64,000 nucleotides of DNA from UBA6220 sp041650375 (GCA_041650375.1 JBAZLH010000001.1:124001-188000), one strand, 5' to 3'; positions 33,115 to 41,019 are shown, counted from the first letter of the stretch. The notes: generated by a model from the letters alone, not told the origin. Numbers and translations are program-made.

Positions 33115-33142
33115 ATTATATACTATAATAACTATATGTCAA
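33115..33142 (-). promoter_or_regulatory. Strong minus-strand promoter
   Basis: TTGACA (33142-33137), 16-base spacer, TATAAT (33120-33115): consensus hexamers. It drives the small Cys protein and is divergent from rnhA. Confidence 0.75.
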
Positions 33143-33164
33143 TAGTGATATCAACAACGCTATC

Positions 33165-33173
33165 TGATATAAT
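33165..33173 (+). promoter_or_regulatory. Extended -10 promoter of rnhA
   Basis: TGA-TATAAT (TATAAT 33168-33173). A -35-like GTGATA lies at 33145-33150. Divergent from the promoter at 33142-33115. Confidence 0.6.
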
Positions 33174-33204
33174 AAATTCATAAAAATTAAAATTATTTGG
33201 AATT

Positions 33205-33651
33205 ATGAAAATAATTATGTACACGGATGGCGGAGCCAGGGGAAATCCCGGGCCGGCCGGAATAGGAGTGGTTATTTGCAATGAGAAAGGAGAAGTTGTA
33301 AAAAAATACGGTGAATTCTTGGGAGACGATATGACCAATAACGAGGCTGAATACGGCGCGGTTATTTTCGGATTAAAAAAATTAAAATTATTGTTGGGCA
33401 AAGATAAAGTGAAACAAGCCGAGGTGGAAATCCGGGCGGATTCGGAATTAATGGTTAAGCAAATGACTGGAGAATATAAATTGACCGATAGAAGAATCCA
33501 AGATTTTTTTATTACCATCTGGAATATGAAAATAGAATACAAATCGGTTAATTTCAAGCATATCAGGCGAGAGATGAATTCTGTTGCTGACGCGCTTGTA
33601 AATGCCGCATTGGATACTCGAGCCAAAACCAACCCTGCCGGCCTCTTTTAA
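33205..33651 (+). CDS. rnhA: Ribonuclease HI
   Basis: 148 residues. It degrades the RNA strand of RNA-DNA hybrids in the cytoplasm. The catalytic carboxylates are visible: YTDGGARGNPG (Asp about 6), NNEAEYGAVIFGL (Glu about 48), RADSELMVKQM (Asp about 77) and NSVADALVN (Asp about 130). Length is typical of the RNase HI core. It is followed by a hairpin-rich repeat and a terminator shared with the convergent rnpB. Confidence 0.95.
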   Translation: MKIIMYTDGGARGNPGPAGIGVVICNEKGEVVKKYGEFLGDDMTNNEAEYGAVIFGLKKLKLLLGKDKVKQAEVEIRADSELMVKQMTGEYKLTDRRIQDFFITIWNMKIEYKSVNFKHIRREMNSVADALVNAALDTRAKTNPAGLF

Positions 33652-33676
33652 TAAATAACTTCAATATAATAAAGCC

Positions 33677-33790
33677 AAAACCCAAATGAGCGAGAGCGAA
33701 ATTTGTGTCAAATTCACCAGAATTTGACGTACCTTGGAAATCAAAGAATTTTTTTGGGTCAATTCGTGCTAACGAATTGACGTCTGACTA
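33677..33790. repeat. Hairpin repeat element between rnhA and rnpB
   Basis: An outer stem ACCCAAA (33680-33686)/TTTGGGT (33753-33759) encloses hairpin GTCAAATTC-acca-GAATTTGAC (33707-33728), followed by GTACCTTGG. A second hairpin, GTCAATTCGT-gcta-ACGAATTGAC (33758-33781), is followed by GTCTGAC. The flanks (GACG, ACCTTGG) match the arrays behind the two tRNA genes. Confidence 0.65.
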
Positions 33791-33802
33791 CATACATTAA
33801 AG

Positions 33803-33833
33803 CAAAAACCACTCTTTTAAAGAGTGGTTTTTG
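33803..33833. terminator. Bidirectional terminator between rnhA and rnpB
   Basis: CAAAAACCACTCTT (33803-33816) pairs with AAGAGTGGTTTTTG (33820-33833). T-runs exist on both strands, serving rnhA (+) and rnpB (-). Confidence 0.85.
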
Positions 33834-33842
33834 ATGTAATAA

Positions 33843-34210
33843 ATTGCCTCTACGAATCCGTAAGCCGAATTCTGTTTTATGCAACCATCTATCTGGGACG
33901 TAAATTACTTTACGCCTCAAGCGAGCTACTTTTCTTCTTTGCTTGCGCAAAGAGTTTGCTCTTGCTTCCGGGTAAGAATTTAGCCGTTTCACTCCCGTAA
34001 TTTCTTACAGGATTCTCCCCGAGGGGAGCCCCTTCCTTTTCAGGAAATGGCGTCTCTGTTCGCATCTCTTCCACCTTTCGATGGAGACGGGCGTTACCCG
34101 CTACCTTTTTAGATGTGCCGAGGCACAAATAGAAGTTCGGACTTTCCTCTTCAAAGAACCCTGAGTTTATCGAAGGGCTACCTTAAAGCGGTTGCTCAAT
34201 CCATAAAGGC
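33843..34210 (-). ncRNA. rnpB: RNase P RNA (bacterial type A-like)
   Basis: On the minus strand the two universal core blocks are clear: GAGGAAAGTCCGAAC (34149-34135) near the 5' side and ACAGAATTCGGCTTAC (33875-33860) near the 3' side, which together form P4. The ends pair as P1 (GCC-TTTA near 34210 with TAGAGGC near 33846). Length is about 368 bases. The conserved inner-core ACGGGAGTGAAACGGC-like segment is also present. It is the catalytic RNA that cleaves tRNA 5' leaders. One hairpin near the 5' end consists of a CCCTGAG...TCGAAGGG repeat (about 34159-34177). Promoter and terminator are both evident. Confidence 0.95.
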
Positions 34211-34216
34211 AAGCGT

Positions 34217-34245
34217 ATTTTATGTGTTTTAGGCGAGTTTGTCAA
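34217..34245 (-). promoter_or_regulatory. Promoter of rnpB
   Basis: On the minus strand, TTGACA (34245-34240), 17-base spacer, TAAAAT (34222-34217). The predicted start coincides with the 5' strand of P1 at about 34210. Confidence 0.85.
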
Positions 34246-34253
34246 ATGATATA

Positions 34254-34282
34254 TTGACACAAATTCAATAATAGTTTATTGT
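34254..34282 (+). promoter_or_regulatory. Promoter of the 34331 gene
   Basis: TTGACA (34254-34259), 17-base spacer, TATTGT (34277-34282). Divergent from the rnpB promoter. Confidence 0.6.
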
Positions 34283-34330
34283 ATAAATGCTAGTCAATCC
34301 TAGCGAGAATTTTGAAAAGGAGATGAAAAA

Positions 34331-35215
34331 ATGACGGCAAAGTCGATCATTGAAAAAGCGACGCCGGGACAACGCAAACAAATTAAACGGTTTGCAAATG
34401 AGATTGTTGCCCGCGCGATTAGTAAAGGAATTGAAGGAAAACCATTTGACATTGATAGCGCCCAGAAAATAATTGAGAACGGCGGCGATTTTCAGGCCGA
34501 TGTCATTAAGTCCATTGAGAAATATTTATATCCCGTTGGATATAACCCACATGGACTGGTTGAACAAATGGTTGCGCTAGAGCGGCTCTTTCCGGGAATT
34601 TGTTGCAAGGGTAATCAAAAAACTAAAGATCAGCTAAGAGAGATTGGAGGGCAGCCGCTTCCGCCCCACGCGGAAGGATATTTCCTTATCCCGCGATGGC
34701 AGGCGGTTGCTTCAACTTATGTAGAAGCGGTTGAAATTGTGCTTAGCTTGATAAAACAAACACATAAAGGAGTTTTCTACAATCTGTTTGACGAACGCCT
34801 TGAAGGTTTGTATTGTTATTGCAATCGGAGCTGGAGAACAGACCGATTCCTGGAAAAGTTTGACGGGCAATTGGAAGGATGCAACACTTTGATTGTTCCT
34901 GCTTTATTCAGCATCCAAAAAATGGAACAAGCTGATCGCTGGACCGCTGAAAGATTTTTGGGAAAAAATGAGTTCAGTTTGGGAGCATTTGAAACCGGAT
35001 GCATAATGCTTACGCATCCCGAATGGTTAAAAGATTTTGACTATCTCGGAATAACCAAAATTGCCGGAGAATGCTTTGAGTGCGGAGATGGAGGCATTGA
35101 TAATGTTGACTATCTCGGTTTCGGCGCTGGAAAGGTCTTACATTGGGGCTGGAACTGGGTTTGCAATCCTTACGAGTATTGTTGCCTGGCAGTAGGATTT
35201 CTGCCAAAAAAATAA
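34331..35215 (+). CDS. Hypothetical Cys-rich soluble protein, 294 residues
   Basis: No family recognised. ATG 34331 has a strong ribosome site (AAGGAG, 34317-34322) and its own promoter and terminator. The N-terminal 60 residues are helical and basic (GQRKQIKRFANEIVARAI). The body has mixed alpha/beta with FPGICCKGNQ, LIPRWQAVASTYVEAVEIVL, YCYCNRSW and TAERFLGKNEFSLGAFETGCIML. The C-terminal part has AGECFECGDGGIDNVDYLGFGAGKVLHWGWNWVCNP, aromatic- and Cys-rich. No export signal. It resembles the isolated unknown genes near 10.5-13.8 kb and at 55.7-57.7 kb in layout (strong ribosome site, monocistronic). Confidence 0.65.
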   Translation: MTAKSIIEKATPGQRKQIKRFANEIVARAISKGIEGKPFDIDSAQKIIENGGDFQADVIKSIEKYLYPVGYNPHGLVEQMVALERLFPGICCKGNQKTKDQLREIGGQPLPPHAEGYFLIPRWQAVASTYVEAVEIVLSLIKQTHKGVFYNLFDERLEGLYCYCNRSWRTDRFLEKFDGQLEGCNTLIVPALFSIQKMEQADRWTAERFLGKNEFSLGAFETGCIMLTHPEWLKDFDYLGITKIAGECFECGDGGIDNVDYLGFGAGKVLHWGWNWVCNPYEYCCLAVGFLPKK

Positions 35216-35240
35216 TTATTGCGATTTAAATTCGCTAAAT

Positions 35241-35286
35241 AGGTTATCAATTTATGAGTAAAATCAAAATATTGGTAACCTTTTTC
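35241..35286 (+). terminator. Rho-independent terminator
   Basis: AGGTTATCAAT (35241-35251) pairs with ATTGGTAACCT (35271-35281) with one wobble, followed by TTTTC-TTTT. Confidence 0.75.
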
Positions 35287-35289
35287 TTT

Positions 35290-35318
35290 TTGCCAAATAT
35301 TGATAATTACGCTATTAT
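35290..35318 (+). promoter_or_regulatory. Promoter of murJ-lepA
   Basis: TTGCCA (35290-35295), 17-base spacer, TATTAT (35313-35318). The murJ ATG is 11 bases beyond the -10. Confidence 0.55.
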
Positions 35319-35329
35319 TTAAGAAATAT

Positions 35330-37045
35330 ATGTCAATCAGGGATTTTTTTAACTCAGAACAAAAGAGCGTGAAAATAGCGGCCCTTATTATGATTGTAGC
35401 GGTTTTATTAAGCCGTTTTTTAGGTTTGATTCGGGACAGGATTTTGGCCGGCACATTCGGGGCATCCGTTGATTTGGACATTTATTACGCGGCTTTCCGA
35501 ATGCCGGATTTGATTTACAGTATTATTTTCGCGGGCGGAATCCTGGTTTCATTTTTGCCTATTTTTTCCGAATACCAAAAAAAGAATAAACAAGATTCCT
35601 GGAATATTTGCAACACAATTTTAAACTCGTTCGCTATTTTGTATTTTGTATTTTTCATTTTGTTTTTCTTTTTGAGCCCGGATTTTATCTCCATTTTAAT
35701 CGGCAAATTTTCGCCGGCGTACCAAGTTGAAGCGATTGGCTTAACTCGTTTGATTTTTGTGGCGGTTTTCTTTTTTGGCTTGTCGTCAATTTTTTCAACC
35801 ATTCTCAATTATTTTAACCGGTTCGTGGCTTATTCTTTGGCGCCGGCTTTTTATAACTTGGGCATAATCTTGGGAACGATTTTCTTATCGCCTTATTTTG
35901 GAATATACGGAGCAGGAATCGGCGTGGTTGTCGGGGCGTTTTTGCACTTCGCGATTCAAATTCCCGTGGCGATTAAATGCGGATATAAATACAAGCCGAT
36001 TATCAACTTGAAGCATCCGGGCATTACCAATTTTTTCCGGCTGGTGGTTCCGAGGATTGTCGCTTCCTCCGCGTCGCAGCTTGATTTCTTGACCGCCACT
36101 TTTTTCGCCTCAATCGTGGGCATTGGAGCGATTTCGGTTTTCAACTTGTCTTACAACTTGGGCTATTTGCCGATTGGCATTTTAGGGGTTTCTTTCGCCA
36201 CCGCTATTTTCCCCTTGCTTTCCAAGCTTTGGGCCGAGCAAAACAAGCAAGAGTTTTACGCTAATTTCCGGAAAACATTTTTAGAAGTGTTATATGTGGC
36301 GTTTCCGGTCGGGCTTTTGATTTTTGTTTTGCGCAACCAAATTGTTGAAATAGTTTATCGCACCGGCAAATTTGATGAAACCGCGGTTACGATTACGGCC
36401 GCTTGTTTGGGCCTTTATTTTATCAGCACTTTTACCCAGTGCCTGGTGCCGATACTATTAAGGGGATTTTTCAGCATTAAAGACACGCTAACGCCCACGC
36501 TTATCGCCATTGTTTATATGCTTACCGACGTGCTCTTGCTTTTTCCGTTTGTGGTTTTGTTCGGAGGCGACCCGCGTTTTGCTTTTGAATTTTTCGGCCG
36601 AACCGTGGCGTTTACCATGCCAGCGTTTATCCACGCCAATAGTTTTTTGATTAACGCCACACATGCCATTTTCGGAATCGGCAATATTAATAATTTCCCG
36701 CTGTTGGGATTGGTTTTGATTTTTAATATTTCTTCTTTGGTTGAATTTACTTTATTGTTTGTTTTTTTACGCAGAAAAGTGGGTGATTTTGGAGTAAAGC
36801 AAATCGCGGTTTCTTTTTTAAAAATATTTATTGCCACGATTGTTATGGGAACGGTTTCAATTTTTGTTTTAAACAAGACCGCTTATTTATTCGGGCATAA
36901 TTTAATTGGAAACTTATCGCAGTTCATAATAATCTGCCTTATTGCCTTCGCAGTTTATTTCGCTTCAACTTTTGCGTTAAAATCCCCGGAAATTAAATTT
37001 TTAGCGCAATACGTAAAAAGAAAAATGAAAAGAAATGAAAATTAG
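35330..37045 (+). CDS. murJ: Lipid II flippase MurJ
   Basis: 571 residues from ATG 35330. An upstream in-frame start at 35300 would precede the promoter -10. It moves lipid-linked peptidoglycan precursor across the membrane. About 14 hydrophobic helices span the protein. Family motifs include LSRFLGLIRDRILAGTFG (about 25-42), the AFRMPDLIYSI loop, GGILVSFLPIFSEY and YNLGIILGTIFLSPYFGIYG. The 3' end overlaps lepA by 11 bases, indicating translational coupling. Confidence 0.92.
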   Translation: MSIRDFFNSEQKSVKIAALIMIVAVLLSRFLGLIRDRILAGTFGASVDLDIYYAAFRMPDLIYSIIFAGGILVSFLPIFSEYQKKNKQDSWNICNTILNSFAILYFVFFILFFFLSPDFISILIGKFSPAYQVEAIGLTRLIFVAVFFFGLSSIFSTILNYFNRFVAYSLAPAFYNLGIILGTIFLSPYFGIYGAGIGVVVGAFLHFAIQIPVAIKCGYKYKPIINLKHPGITNFFRLVVPRIVASSASQLDFLTATFFASIVGIGAISVFNLSYNLGYLPIGILGVSFATAIFPLLSKLWAEQNKQEFYANFRKTFLEVLYVAFPVGLLIFVLRNQIVEIVYRTGKFDETAVTITAACLGLYFISTFTQCLVPILLRGFFSIKDTLTPTLIAIVYMLTDVLLLFPFVVLFGGDPRFAFEFFGRTVAFTMPAFIHANSFLINATHAIFGIGNINNFPLLGLVLIFNISSLVEFTLLFVFLRRKVGDFGVKQIAVSFLKIFIATIVMGTVSIFVLNKTAYLFGHNLIGNLSQFIIICLIAFAVYFASTFALKSPEIKFLAQYVKRKMKRNEN

Positions 37046-38822
37046 GAATTTTGTTATTATTTCCCATATTGACCACGGCAAGTCAACTTTAGCTGACCGG
37101 TTTTTGGAAATAACAGAAACAGTGCAAAAAGGCAAAATGCGTTCGCAATATTTGGATGCCATGGATTTGGAAAGGGAAAAAGGAATTACGATTAAAATGA
37201 CGCCGGTTCGGATGTTTTGGAAAGATAAAAAAACAGGCGAAGAAATAATGTTGAACTTAATTGATACGCCTGGGCACATTGATTTTAATTATGAAGTGTC
37301 CCGCAGTTTAGCGGCGGTGGAGGGAGCGATTTTATTGGTGGACGCAACCAAAGGCATTCAAGCGCAAACAATCACCAACTTGGAATTGGCGAGGCGCCAA
37401 GGATTAGTGATTATCCCCGTGGTAAATAAAATAGATTCATTGGCGGCGCGGACCCCGGAAGTAAAAAAAGAAATCGCCGAGTTTTTAAATATTGACGAAA
37501 CTACGATAATGTCCATTTCCGCTAAAACCGGAGAAAACGTGGAAACGCTCTTGGAAGCGGTGATTGAAAAAGTGCCCCAGCCGCAAACTCGGGAAGATTT
37601 GCCTTTGCGCGCTTTGATTTTTGATTCAAAATACGACACGTTTTTGGGAGTGGTTTCTTTTGTGAGAATTATGGAAGGAAAAATAAAAGCGAACGAAAAA
37701 TTGCTTTTGGTAAACTCCAAAGCCCAGGGCATTGCGAAAGAAATCGGCATTTTCAAGCCGGATATGAAATCAATTGATGGTTTAAAGGCCGGCGAAATCG
37801 GTTATATCGCCACGGGCATAAAAGAAACGGAAAAAATCGGCATTATCGGAGACACGATTACGATTAATAATCCGGAAATAAAAGTTGAGCCTTTGGCCGG
37901 GTATAAAGAGCCGGAGCCGAAAATATTTGTTTCGGTTTATCCCGAAGACCAGGGGGAATTTGAACAACTGAAATTGGCTTTGTCAAAATTAAAACTGAAC
38001 GACTCGGCTTTGTTTTATCAGCAACAGAATTTTTATGTATTTGGCCGCGGGTTTTTGTGCGGGTTTTTGGGCACTTTGCACGCGGAAATCACTATGGAGC
38101 GGTTAAGGCGTGAATTTGGGCTTGAGATAGTAATTGGCGCCCCGCAGGTGGCTTATAAGGCCGTAGACCAGAAGGGAAAGCCGGTAATGATCTATAATCC
38201 TTTGGATTGGTCGGATTCGTACAAGCAATTTTCCGAACCGTGGGCGGAAGTGAAAATAATTATTGGCGCCTCTTATCTCGGCCGGGTTTTTGATTATCTT
38301 TCCGAATTGGAAAGCATCCATATTGAGTCATCTCCGTTCGGGTCAGACAGGTATATGCTTGTTTACGAAATGCCTTTGCGGGAAATAATCGGAAAATTTT
38401 ACGAGAATCTTTTGAATATCACCCAGGGATTTGCGTCTTTGACCTATAAAGAGATAGAATATAGGGAGACAGACTTGGTAAAACTGGATATTTTGGTTGC
38501 GGGCAAACCCGAAGAGGCGTTGTCCAGAATTTTACCAAAAGCCAATGCTATTGCCGAGGCGAGGCGCATTGTTTTAAAATTAAAAGAGCTTTTACCCAGG
38601 GAATCGTTTGCCGTGCCCTTGCAAGGAAAAATCGGCGGCAATATCGTGAGTCGCGAAACATTGAGCGGATTCAGGAAAGATGTTTTGGCGCCACTATACG
38701 GAGGGGATTATAGCCGAAAGAAAAAACTTTTGGAAAAGCAGAAAAAAGGAAAAGAAAAAATGAAAGAAAAAGGGGTGGTACGAATACCCCCCGAAGTTTT
38801 CCTTAAAGTATTTGGTTCGTGA
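37035..38822 (+). CDS. lepA: Elongation factor 4 (LepA)
   Basis: 595 residues. A ribosome-associated translational GTPase. G1 ISHIDHGKST (about 9-18), the EREKGITIKM switch, G3 DTPGHIDF (about 76-83) and G4 NKID are intact. Domains II-IV follow, with the LepA-specific C-terminal domain (basic KKLLEKQKKGKEKMKEKG and final RIPPEVFLKVF). Normal length. The ATG lies within the 3' end of murJ. Confidence 0.97.
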   Translation: MKIRNFVIISHIDHGKSTLADRFLEITETVQKGKMRSQYLDAMDLEREKGITIKMTPVRMFWKDKKTGEEIMLNLIDTPGHIDFNYEVSRSLAAVEGAILLVDATKGIQAQTITNLELARRQGLVIIPVVNKIDSLAARTPEVKKEIAEFLNIDETTIMSISAKTGENVETLLEAVIEKVPQPQTREDLPLRALIFDSKYDTFLGVVSFVRIMEGKIKANEKLLLVNSKAQGIAKEIGIFKPDMKSIDGLKAGEIGYIATGIKETEKIGIIGDTITINNPEIKVEPLAGYKEPEPKIFVSVYPEDQGEFEQLKLALSKLKLNDSALFYQQQNFYVFGRGFLCGFLGTLHAEITMERLRREFGLEIVIGAPQVAYKAVDQKGKPVMIYNPLDWSDSYKQFSEPWAEVKIIIGASYLGRVFDYLSELESIHIESSPFGSDRYMLVYEMPLREIIGKFYENLLNITQGFASLTYKEIEYRETDLVKLDILVAGKPEEALSRILPKANAIAEARRIVLKLKELLPRESFAVPLQGKIGGNIVSRETLSGFRKDVLAPLYGGDYSRKKKLLEKQKKGKEKMKEKGVVRIPPEVFLKVFGS

Positions 38823-38824
38823 TT

Positions 38825-38932
38825 TTAATAATAACTGAAGGCCGGAGCAATCAAGGCCAAGATTGTGGCGATAGCCACCAAGCTTATCAAAATAATCCAA
38901 ATAATCTTAAATACTTTTTTTGATTTTGACAT
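38825..38932 (-). CDS. Small single-helix membrane protein, 35 residues
   Basis: Minus-strand ATG 38932 to TAA 38827-38825. The sequence is MSKSKKVFKIIWIILISL...: a basic N-terminus, then a membrane helix of about 20 residues (IIWIILISLVAIATILALIA) and a short PAFSYY tail. Small K-rich, one-helix proteins like this are frequent in Patescibacteria. It is convergent with lepA and divergent from the ftsB-like gene. An in-frame upstream extension to 39007 would overlap ftsB and looks spurious. Function unknown. Confidence 0.55.
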   Translation of the reverse strand: MSKSKKVFKIIWIILISLVAIATILALIAPAFSYY

Positions 38933-38962
38933 AAGACAAGTATTAATTTTTTTAACAATTAA

Positions 38963-39382
38963 ATGGTAGCAAAGAAACTTAAAAAAAGAAAGCCCCGAAA
39001 CAAGCAAGCTTTATTCACCAAAATTTTTTGGGTGGCGAGCTGTTCTTTTCTTTTCGTTTATTTGGCGTTCGCGAATGTTAAAATATTTATCCAAAGGCAC
39101 GAGAATTCCGGCAGTTTAAAACAGCTGGAAGTCAATGTTTCTTCTTTAAAATCCAGCCAAGAAAAATTAAGCTTGGAATTGGGAGCTACGGCAACGCCTG
39201 AATATCTGGAACGGGTCGCGCGTGAAGAGTTTGGATATAAAAAAGAAGGCGAACAAGTAGTAGTGGTTAAAAAAGAAGAAAGTAAACAAGCTCAGGCCGG
39301 GCAGGCGAGCGGTTTACAATTTATCCAAAATATTATAAATTGGATTTCTGAAAAGCTTAATAAATCGGCAACGCCAGAGTAG
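38963..39382 (+). CDS. FtsB/DivIC-like septum formation protein
   Basis: 139 residues. A basic cytoplasmic tail (KKLKKRKPRNKQ) is followed by one membrane helix at about 23-43 and a coiled coil (GSLKQLEVNVSSLKSSQEKLSLELG, about 54-80). The family motif A.PEYLERVAREEFGYKKEGEQVVVV (about 82-105) is typical of DivIC/FtsB, which bridges FtsL and FtsQ in the divisome. A C-terminal extension ends in an amphipathic helix (FIQNIINWISEKL). Its stop codon lies inside the tRNA-Thr gene. Confidence 0.85.
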   Translation: MVAKKLKKRKPRNKQALFTKIFWVASCSFLFVYLAFANVKIFIQRHENSGSLKQLEVNVSSLKSSQEKLSLELGATATPEYLERVAREEFGYKKEGEQVVVVKKEESKQAQAGQASGLQFIQNIINWISEKLNKSATPE

Positions 39383-39445
39383 CTTAAACGGCAAAGCAAT
39401 TCTTTCGTAAAGAAGAGACTGCGAGTTCGATTCTCGCCTCTGGCT
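39373..39445 (+). tRNA. tRNA-Thr (anticodon CGT)
   Basis: Acceptor stem GCCAGAG (39373-39379)/CTCTGGC (39438-39444), discriminator T. D arm GCTT...AAGC, anticodon loop TTCGTAA, T arm GCGAG-TTCGATT-CTCGC. No CCA is encoded. The first 10 bases overlap the 3' end and stop codon of the upstream ftsB-like gene, so both must share a transcript. The anticodon stem has a mismatched top pair. Confidence 0.88.
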
Positions 39446-39448
39446 CAT

Positions 39449-39491
39449 TTTAGTTTTAAACCCCAGCCATTGGCTGGGGTTTAAAACTAAA
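39449..39491 (+). terminator. Strong terminator after tRNA-Thr
   Basis: 21-base arms (39449-39469 and 39471-39491) form a near-perfect palindrome centred on CCAGCCATTGGCTGG, with A/T-rich outer parts. Confidence 0.85.
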
Positions 39492-39493
39492 TA

Positions 39494-39735
39494 GAGGCGA
39501 GAATCGAAGCCGGAAGCCCGACGGGGCTGAGGCCGTGGCTGGAGAGCGGTTTCAGGAGAAACCGACTCGACAGCGATTCTCGCTACAATAAAGAGAATCG
39601 AAGCCGCAGGGCTGACGAGCCCGAGGCCGTACTTTCGCGCAGCTCAATTAGCGTGAGCTAATTGACGTCTGATTCAGCAAAATCAGACGCACATTGGCTT
39701 CAAGCGATTCTCGCTACCTTGGCGATTCTCGCCTT
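39494..39735. repeat. tRNA-Thr-associated cloverleaf repeat array
   Basis: Unit 1 has outer stem GCGAGAATCG (39497-39506)/CGATTCTCGC (39574-39583) around hairpins AGCCC-gacg-GGGCT (39515-39528) and CGGTTTC-agga-GAAACCG (39547-39564). Unit 2 has outer stem GAGAATCG (39593-39600)/CGATTCTC (39705-39712) around GGGCT-gacg-AGCCC (39609-39622), CAATTAG/CTAATTG (39645-39664) and GTCTGATT/AATCAGAC (39667-39688). The outer stems are copies of the tRNA-Thr T arm. The array ends with CGATTCTCGCCT (39723-39734), identical to tRNA bases 39428-39439. Confidence 0.8.
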
Positions 39736-39767
39736 TATAAAATAAAAGAATCGAATTAATGCAATTC

Positions 39768-39796
39768 TTGATTCGGGTTGTTCAATTTGATATAAT
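39768..39796 (+). promoter_or_regulatory. Promoter of prfB
   Basis: TTGATT (39768-39773), 17-base spacer, TATAAT (39791-39796). The ATG starts 6 bases after the -10, consistent with a leaderless mRNA. Confidence 0.75.
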
Positions 39797-39802
39797 GCGT
39801 TT

Positions 39803-40904
39803 ATGAATGAGATAGAAAAAAAATTGGAAATTCTCCAAAACCAGATCCTCTTTTTAGAGGATTGTCTTTGACCTAAAAACCTTAAAACAGAGGCAAATTG
39901 TTTTGAAAGCATTGGCGGATGAGCCGGATTTTTGGAATAACCAAGAGAAAGCGGTTAAAATATCCCAGGAGTTATCCGAGGTTGGAGAAGAAATTATTTT
40001 TTTTGAAGACACGGAAAAAGAAATCAAAGAATTGAATGATTTTTTGAATATTGAAGAGCAAGGCGATTTGGCAAAAGAATTAGAAGCCCGTTTGGATAAA
40101 TTGGAATTAAAAGTAAAAAACAAAGAAACAGAATTTTGCTTCCGCGGGAAATACGACAAGGGTAATGCCATCCTTTCCATTTATTCTGGAGCGGGCGGAC
40201 AGGACGCGCAAGATTGGGCGGCCATGCTTTTGCGAATGTATAAACGTTACGCGGAAAAACAAGGATTTAAAATAATCGGGATTGATGAAGTTTATGGCGA
40301 AGAAGGAGGCGGTGAAGCGGGCGTGGGCTTAAAATCAGCCGTTATTGAAATAAAAGGAAAATTCGCTTATGGGCTTTTGAAAAATGAGATGGGTGTGCAT
40401 CGGTTGGTGCGGCTTTCTCCTTTTGACGCGCAAAAATTGAGGCACACTTCTTTCGCATTGGTTGAAGTTTTGCCGGATTTGGCGGATAATAGGGAAGTAG
40501 AAATTAATCCAGATGACATTAAGTTGGATTTTTATAAATCTTCCGGTCCGGGTGGGCAGTATGTGAACAAAAGAGAGTCGGCGGTCAGGATTACTCATTT
40601 GCCGACCGGCATTGTGGTGACGTGTCAATCCGAACGTTTGCAGGGAAAGAATAAAGATAAAGCCATGGCCGTGTTGGCCGCCAAGCTTTATCAATACAAC
40701 GAAGACACGAAGAAAAAAGAATTGCAAGGAATCAAAGGGGATAGGATTAGCGCCAGCTGGGGCAACCAAATCAGATCTTATGTGTTGCATCCGTATAAAC
40801 TCGTAAAGGATTTAAGAACGGGCGTTGAGAGCGTAAATCCGGACGATGTTTTGGAGGGAAACTTGGATTTATTCATTGAAGCCGAAATCCGCCTAGTCAA
40901 ATAA
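39803..40904 (+). CDS. prfB: Peptide chain release factor 2, with programmed +1 frameshift
   Basis: It recognises UGA and UAA and triggers peptide release. Frame 0 runs from ATG 39803 to codon CTT 39866-39868 followed by TGA 39869-39871 and C, the classical CTTTGAC slip site. Shifting +1 there (CTT-T-GAC) continues as DLKTLKQRQIVLKALADEPDFW through to TAA 40902-40904. A purine-rich AGAGGA (about 39856-39861) sits upstream as the internal Shine-Dalgarno stimulator. The anticodon-mimic tripeptide SPF (RLSPFDAQ) and catalytic GGQ (GPGGQYVN) are present. About 366 residues in total, a normal length. The last codons lie in a small cloverleaf repeat. Confidence 0.95.
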
Positions 40905-40940
40905 TTTTACTTCGTAAAATTAGCGTAAACGCTATTTGAC
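40896..40940. repeat. Mini cloverleaf at the prfB stop codon
   Basis: Outer stem GTCAAATA (40896-40903)/TATTTGAC (40933-40940) encloses two hairpins, TTTTAC-ttc-GTAAAA and AGCG-taaa-CGCT. The outer 5' arm contains part of the prfB stop codon, as in the eno copy. Confidence 0.6.
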
Positions 40941-41019
40941 CGGGTAAACTTGAAATAATAAACTATTTATATCCGTAATCCGTATTAAATACTAACTACT
41001 AAATACTTCATACTAATAC

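Noticed and set aside
32934..33128. 64-residue plus-strand ORF after the DHH gene
   Set aside because: Antisense to the small Cys gene; no ribosome site or domain.
39803..40904. prfB as a pseudogene broken by an in-frame TGA
   Set aside because: The TGA lies exactly in the CTTTGAC slip context and the protein resumes in the +1 frame with conserved RF2 sequence.
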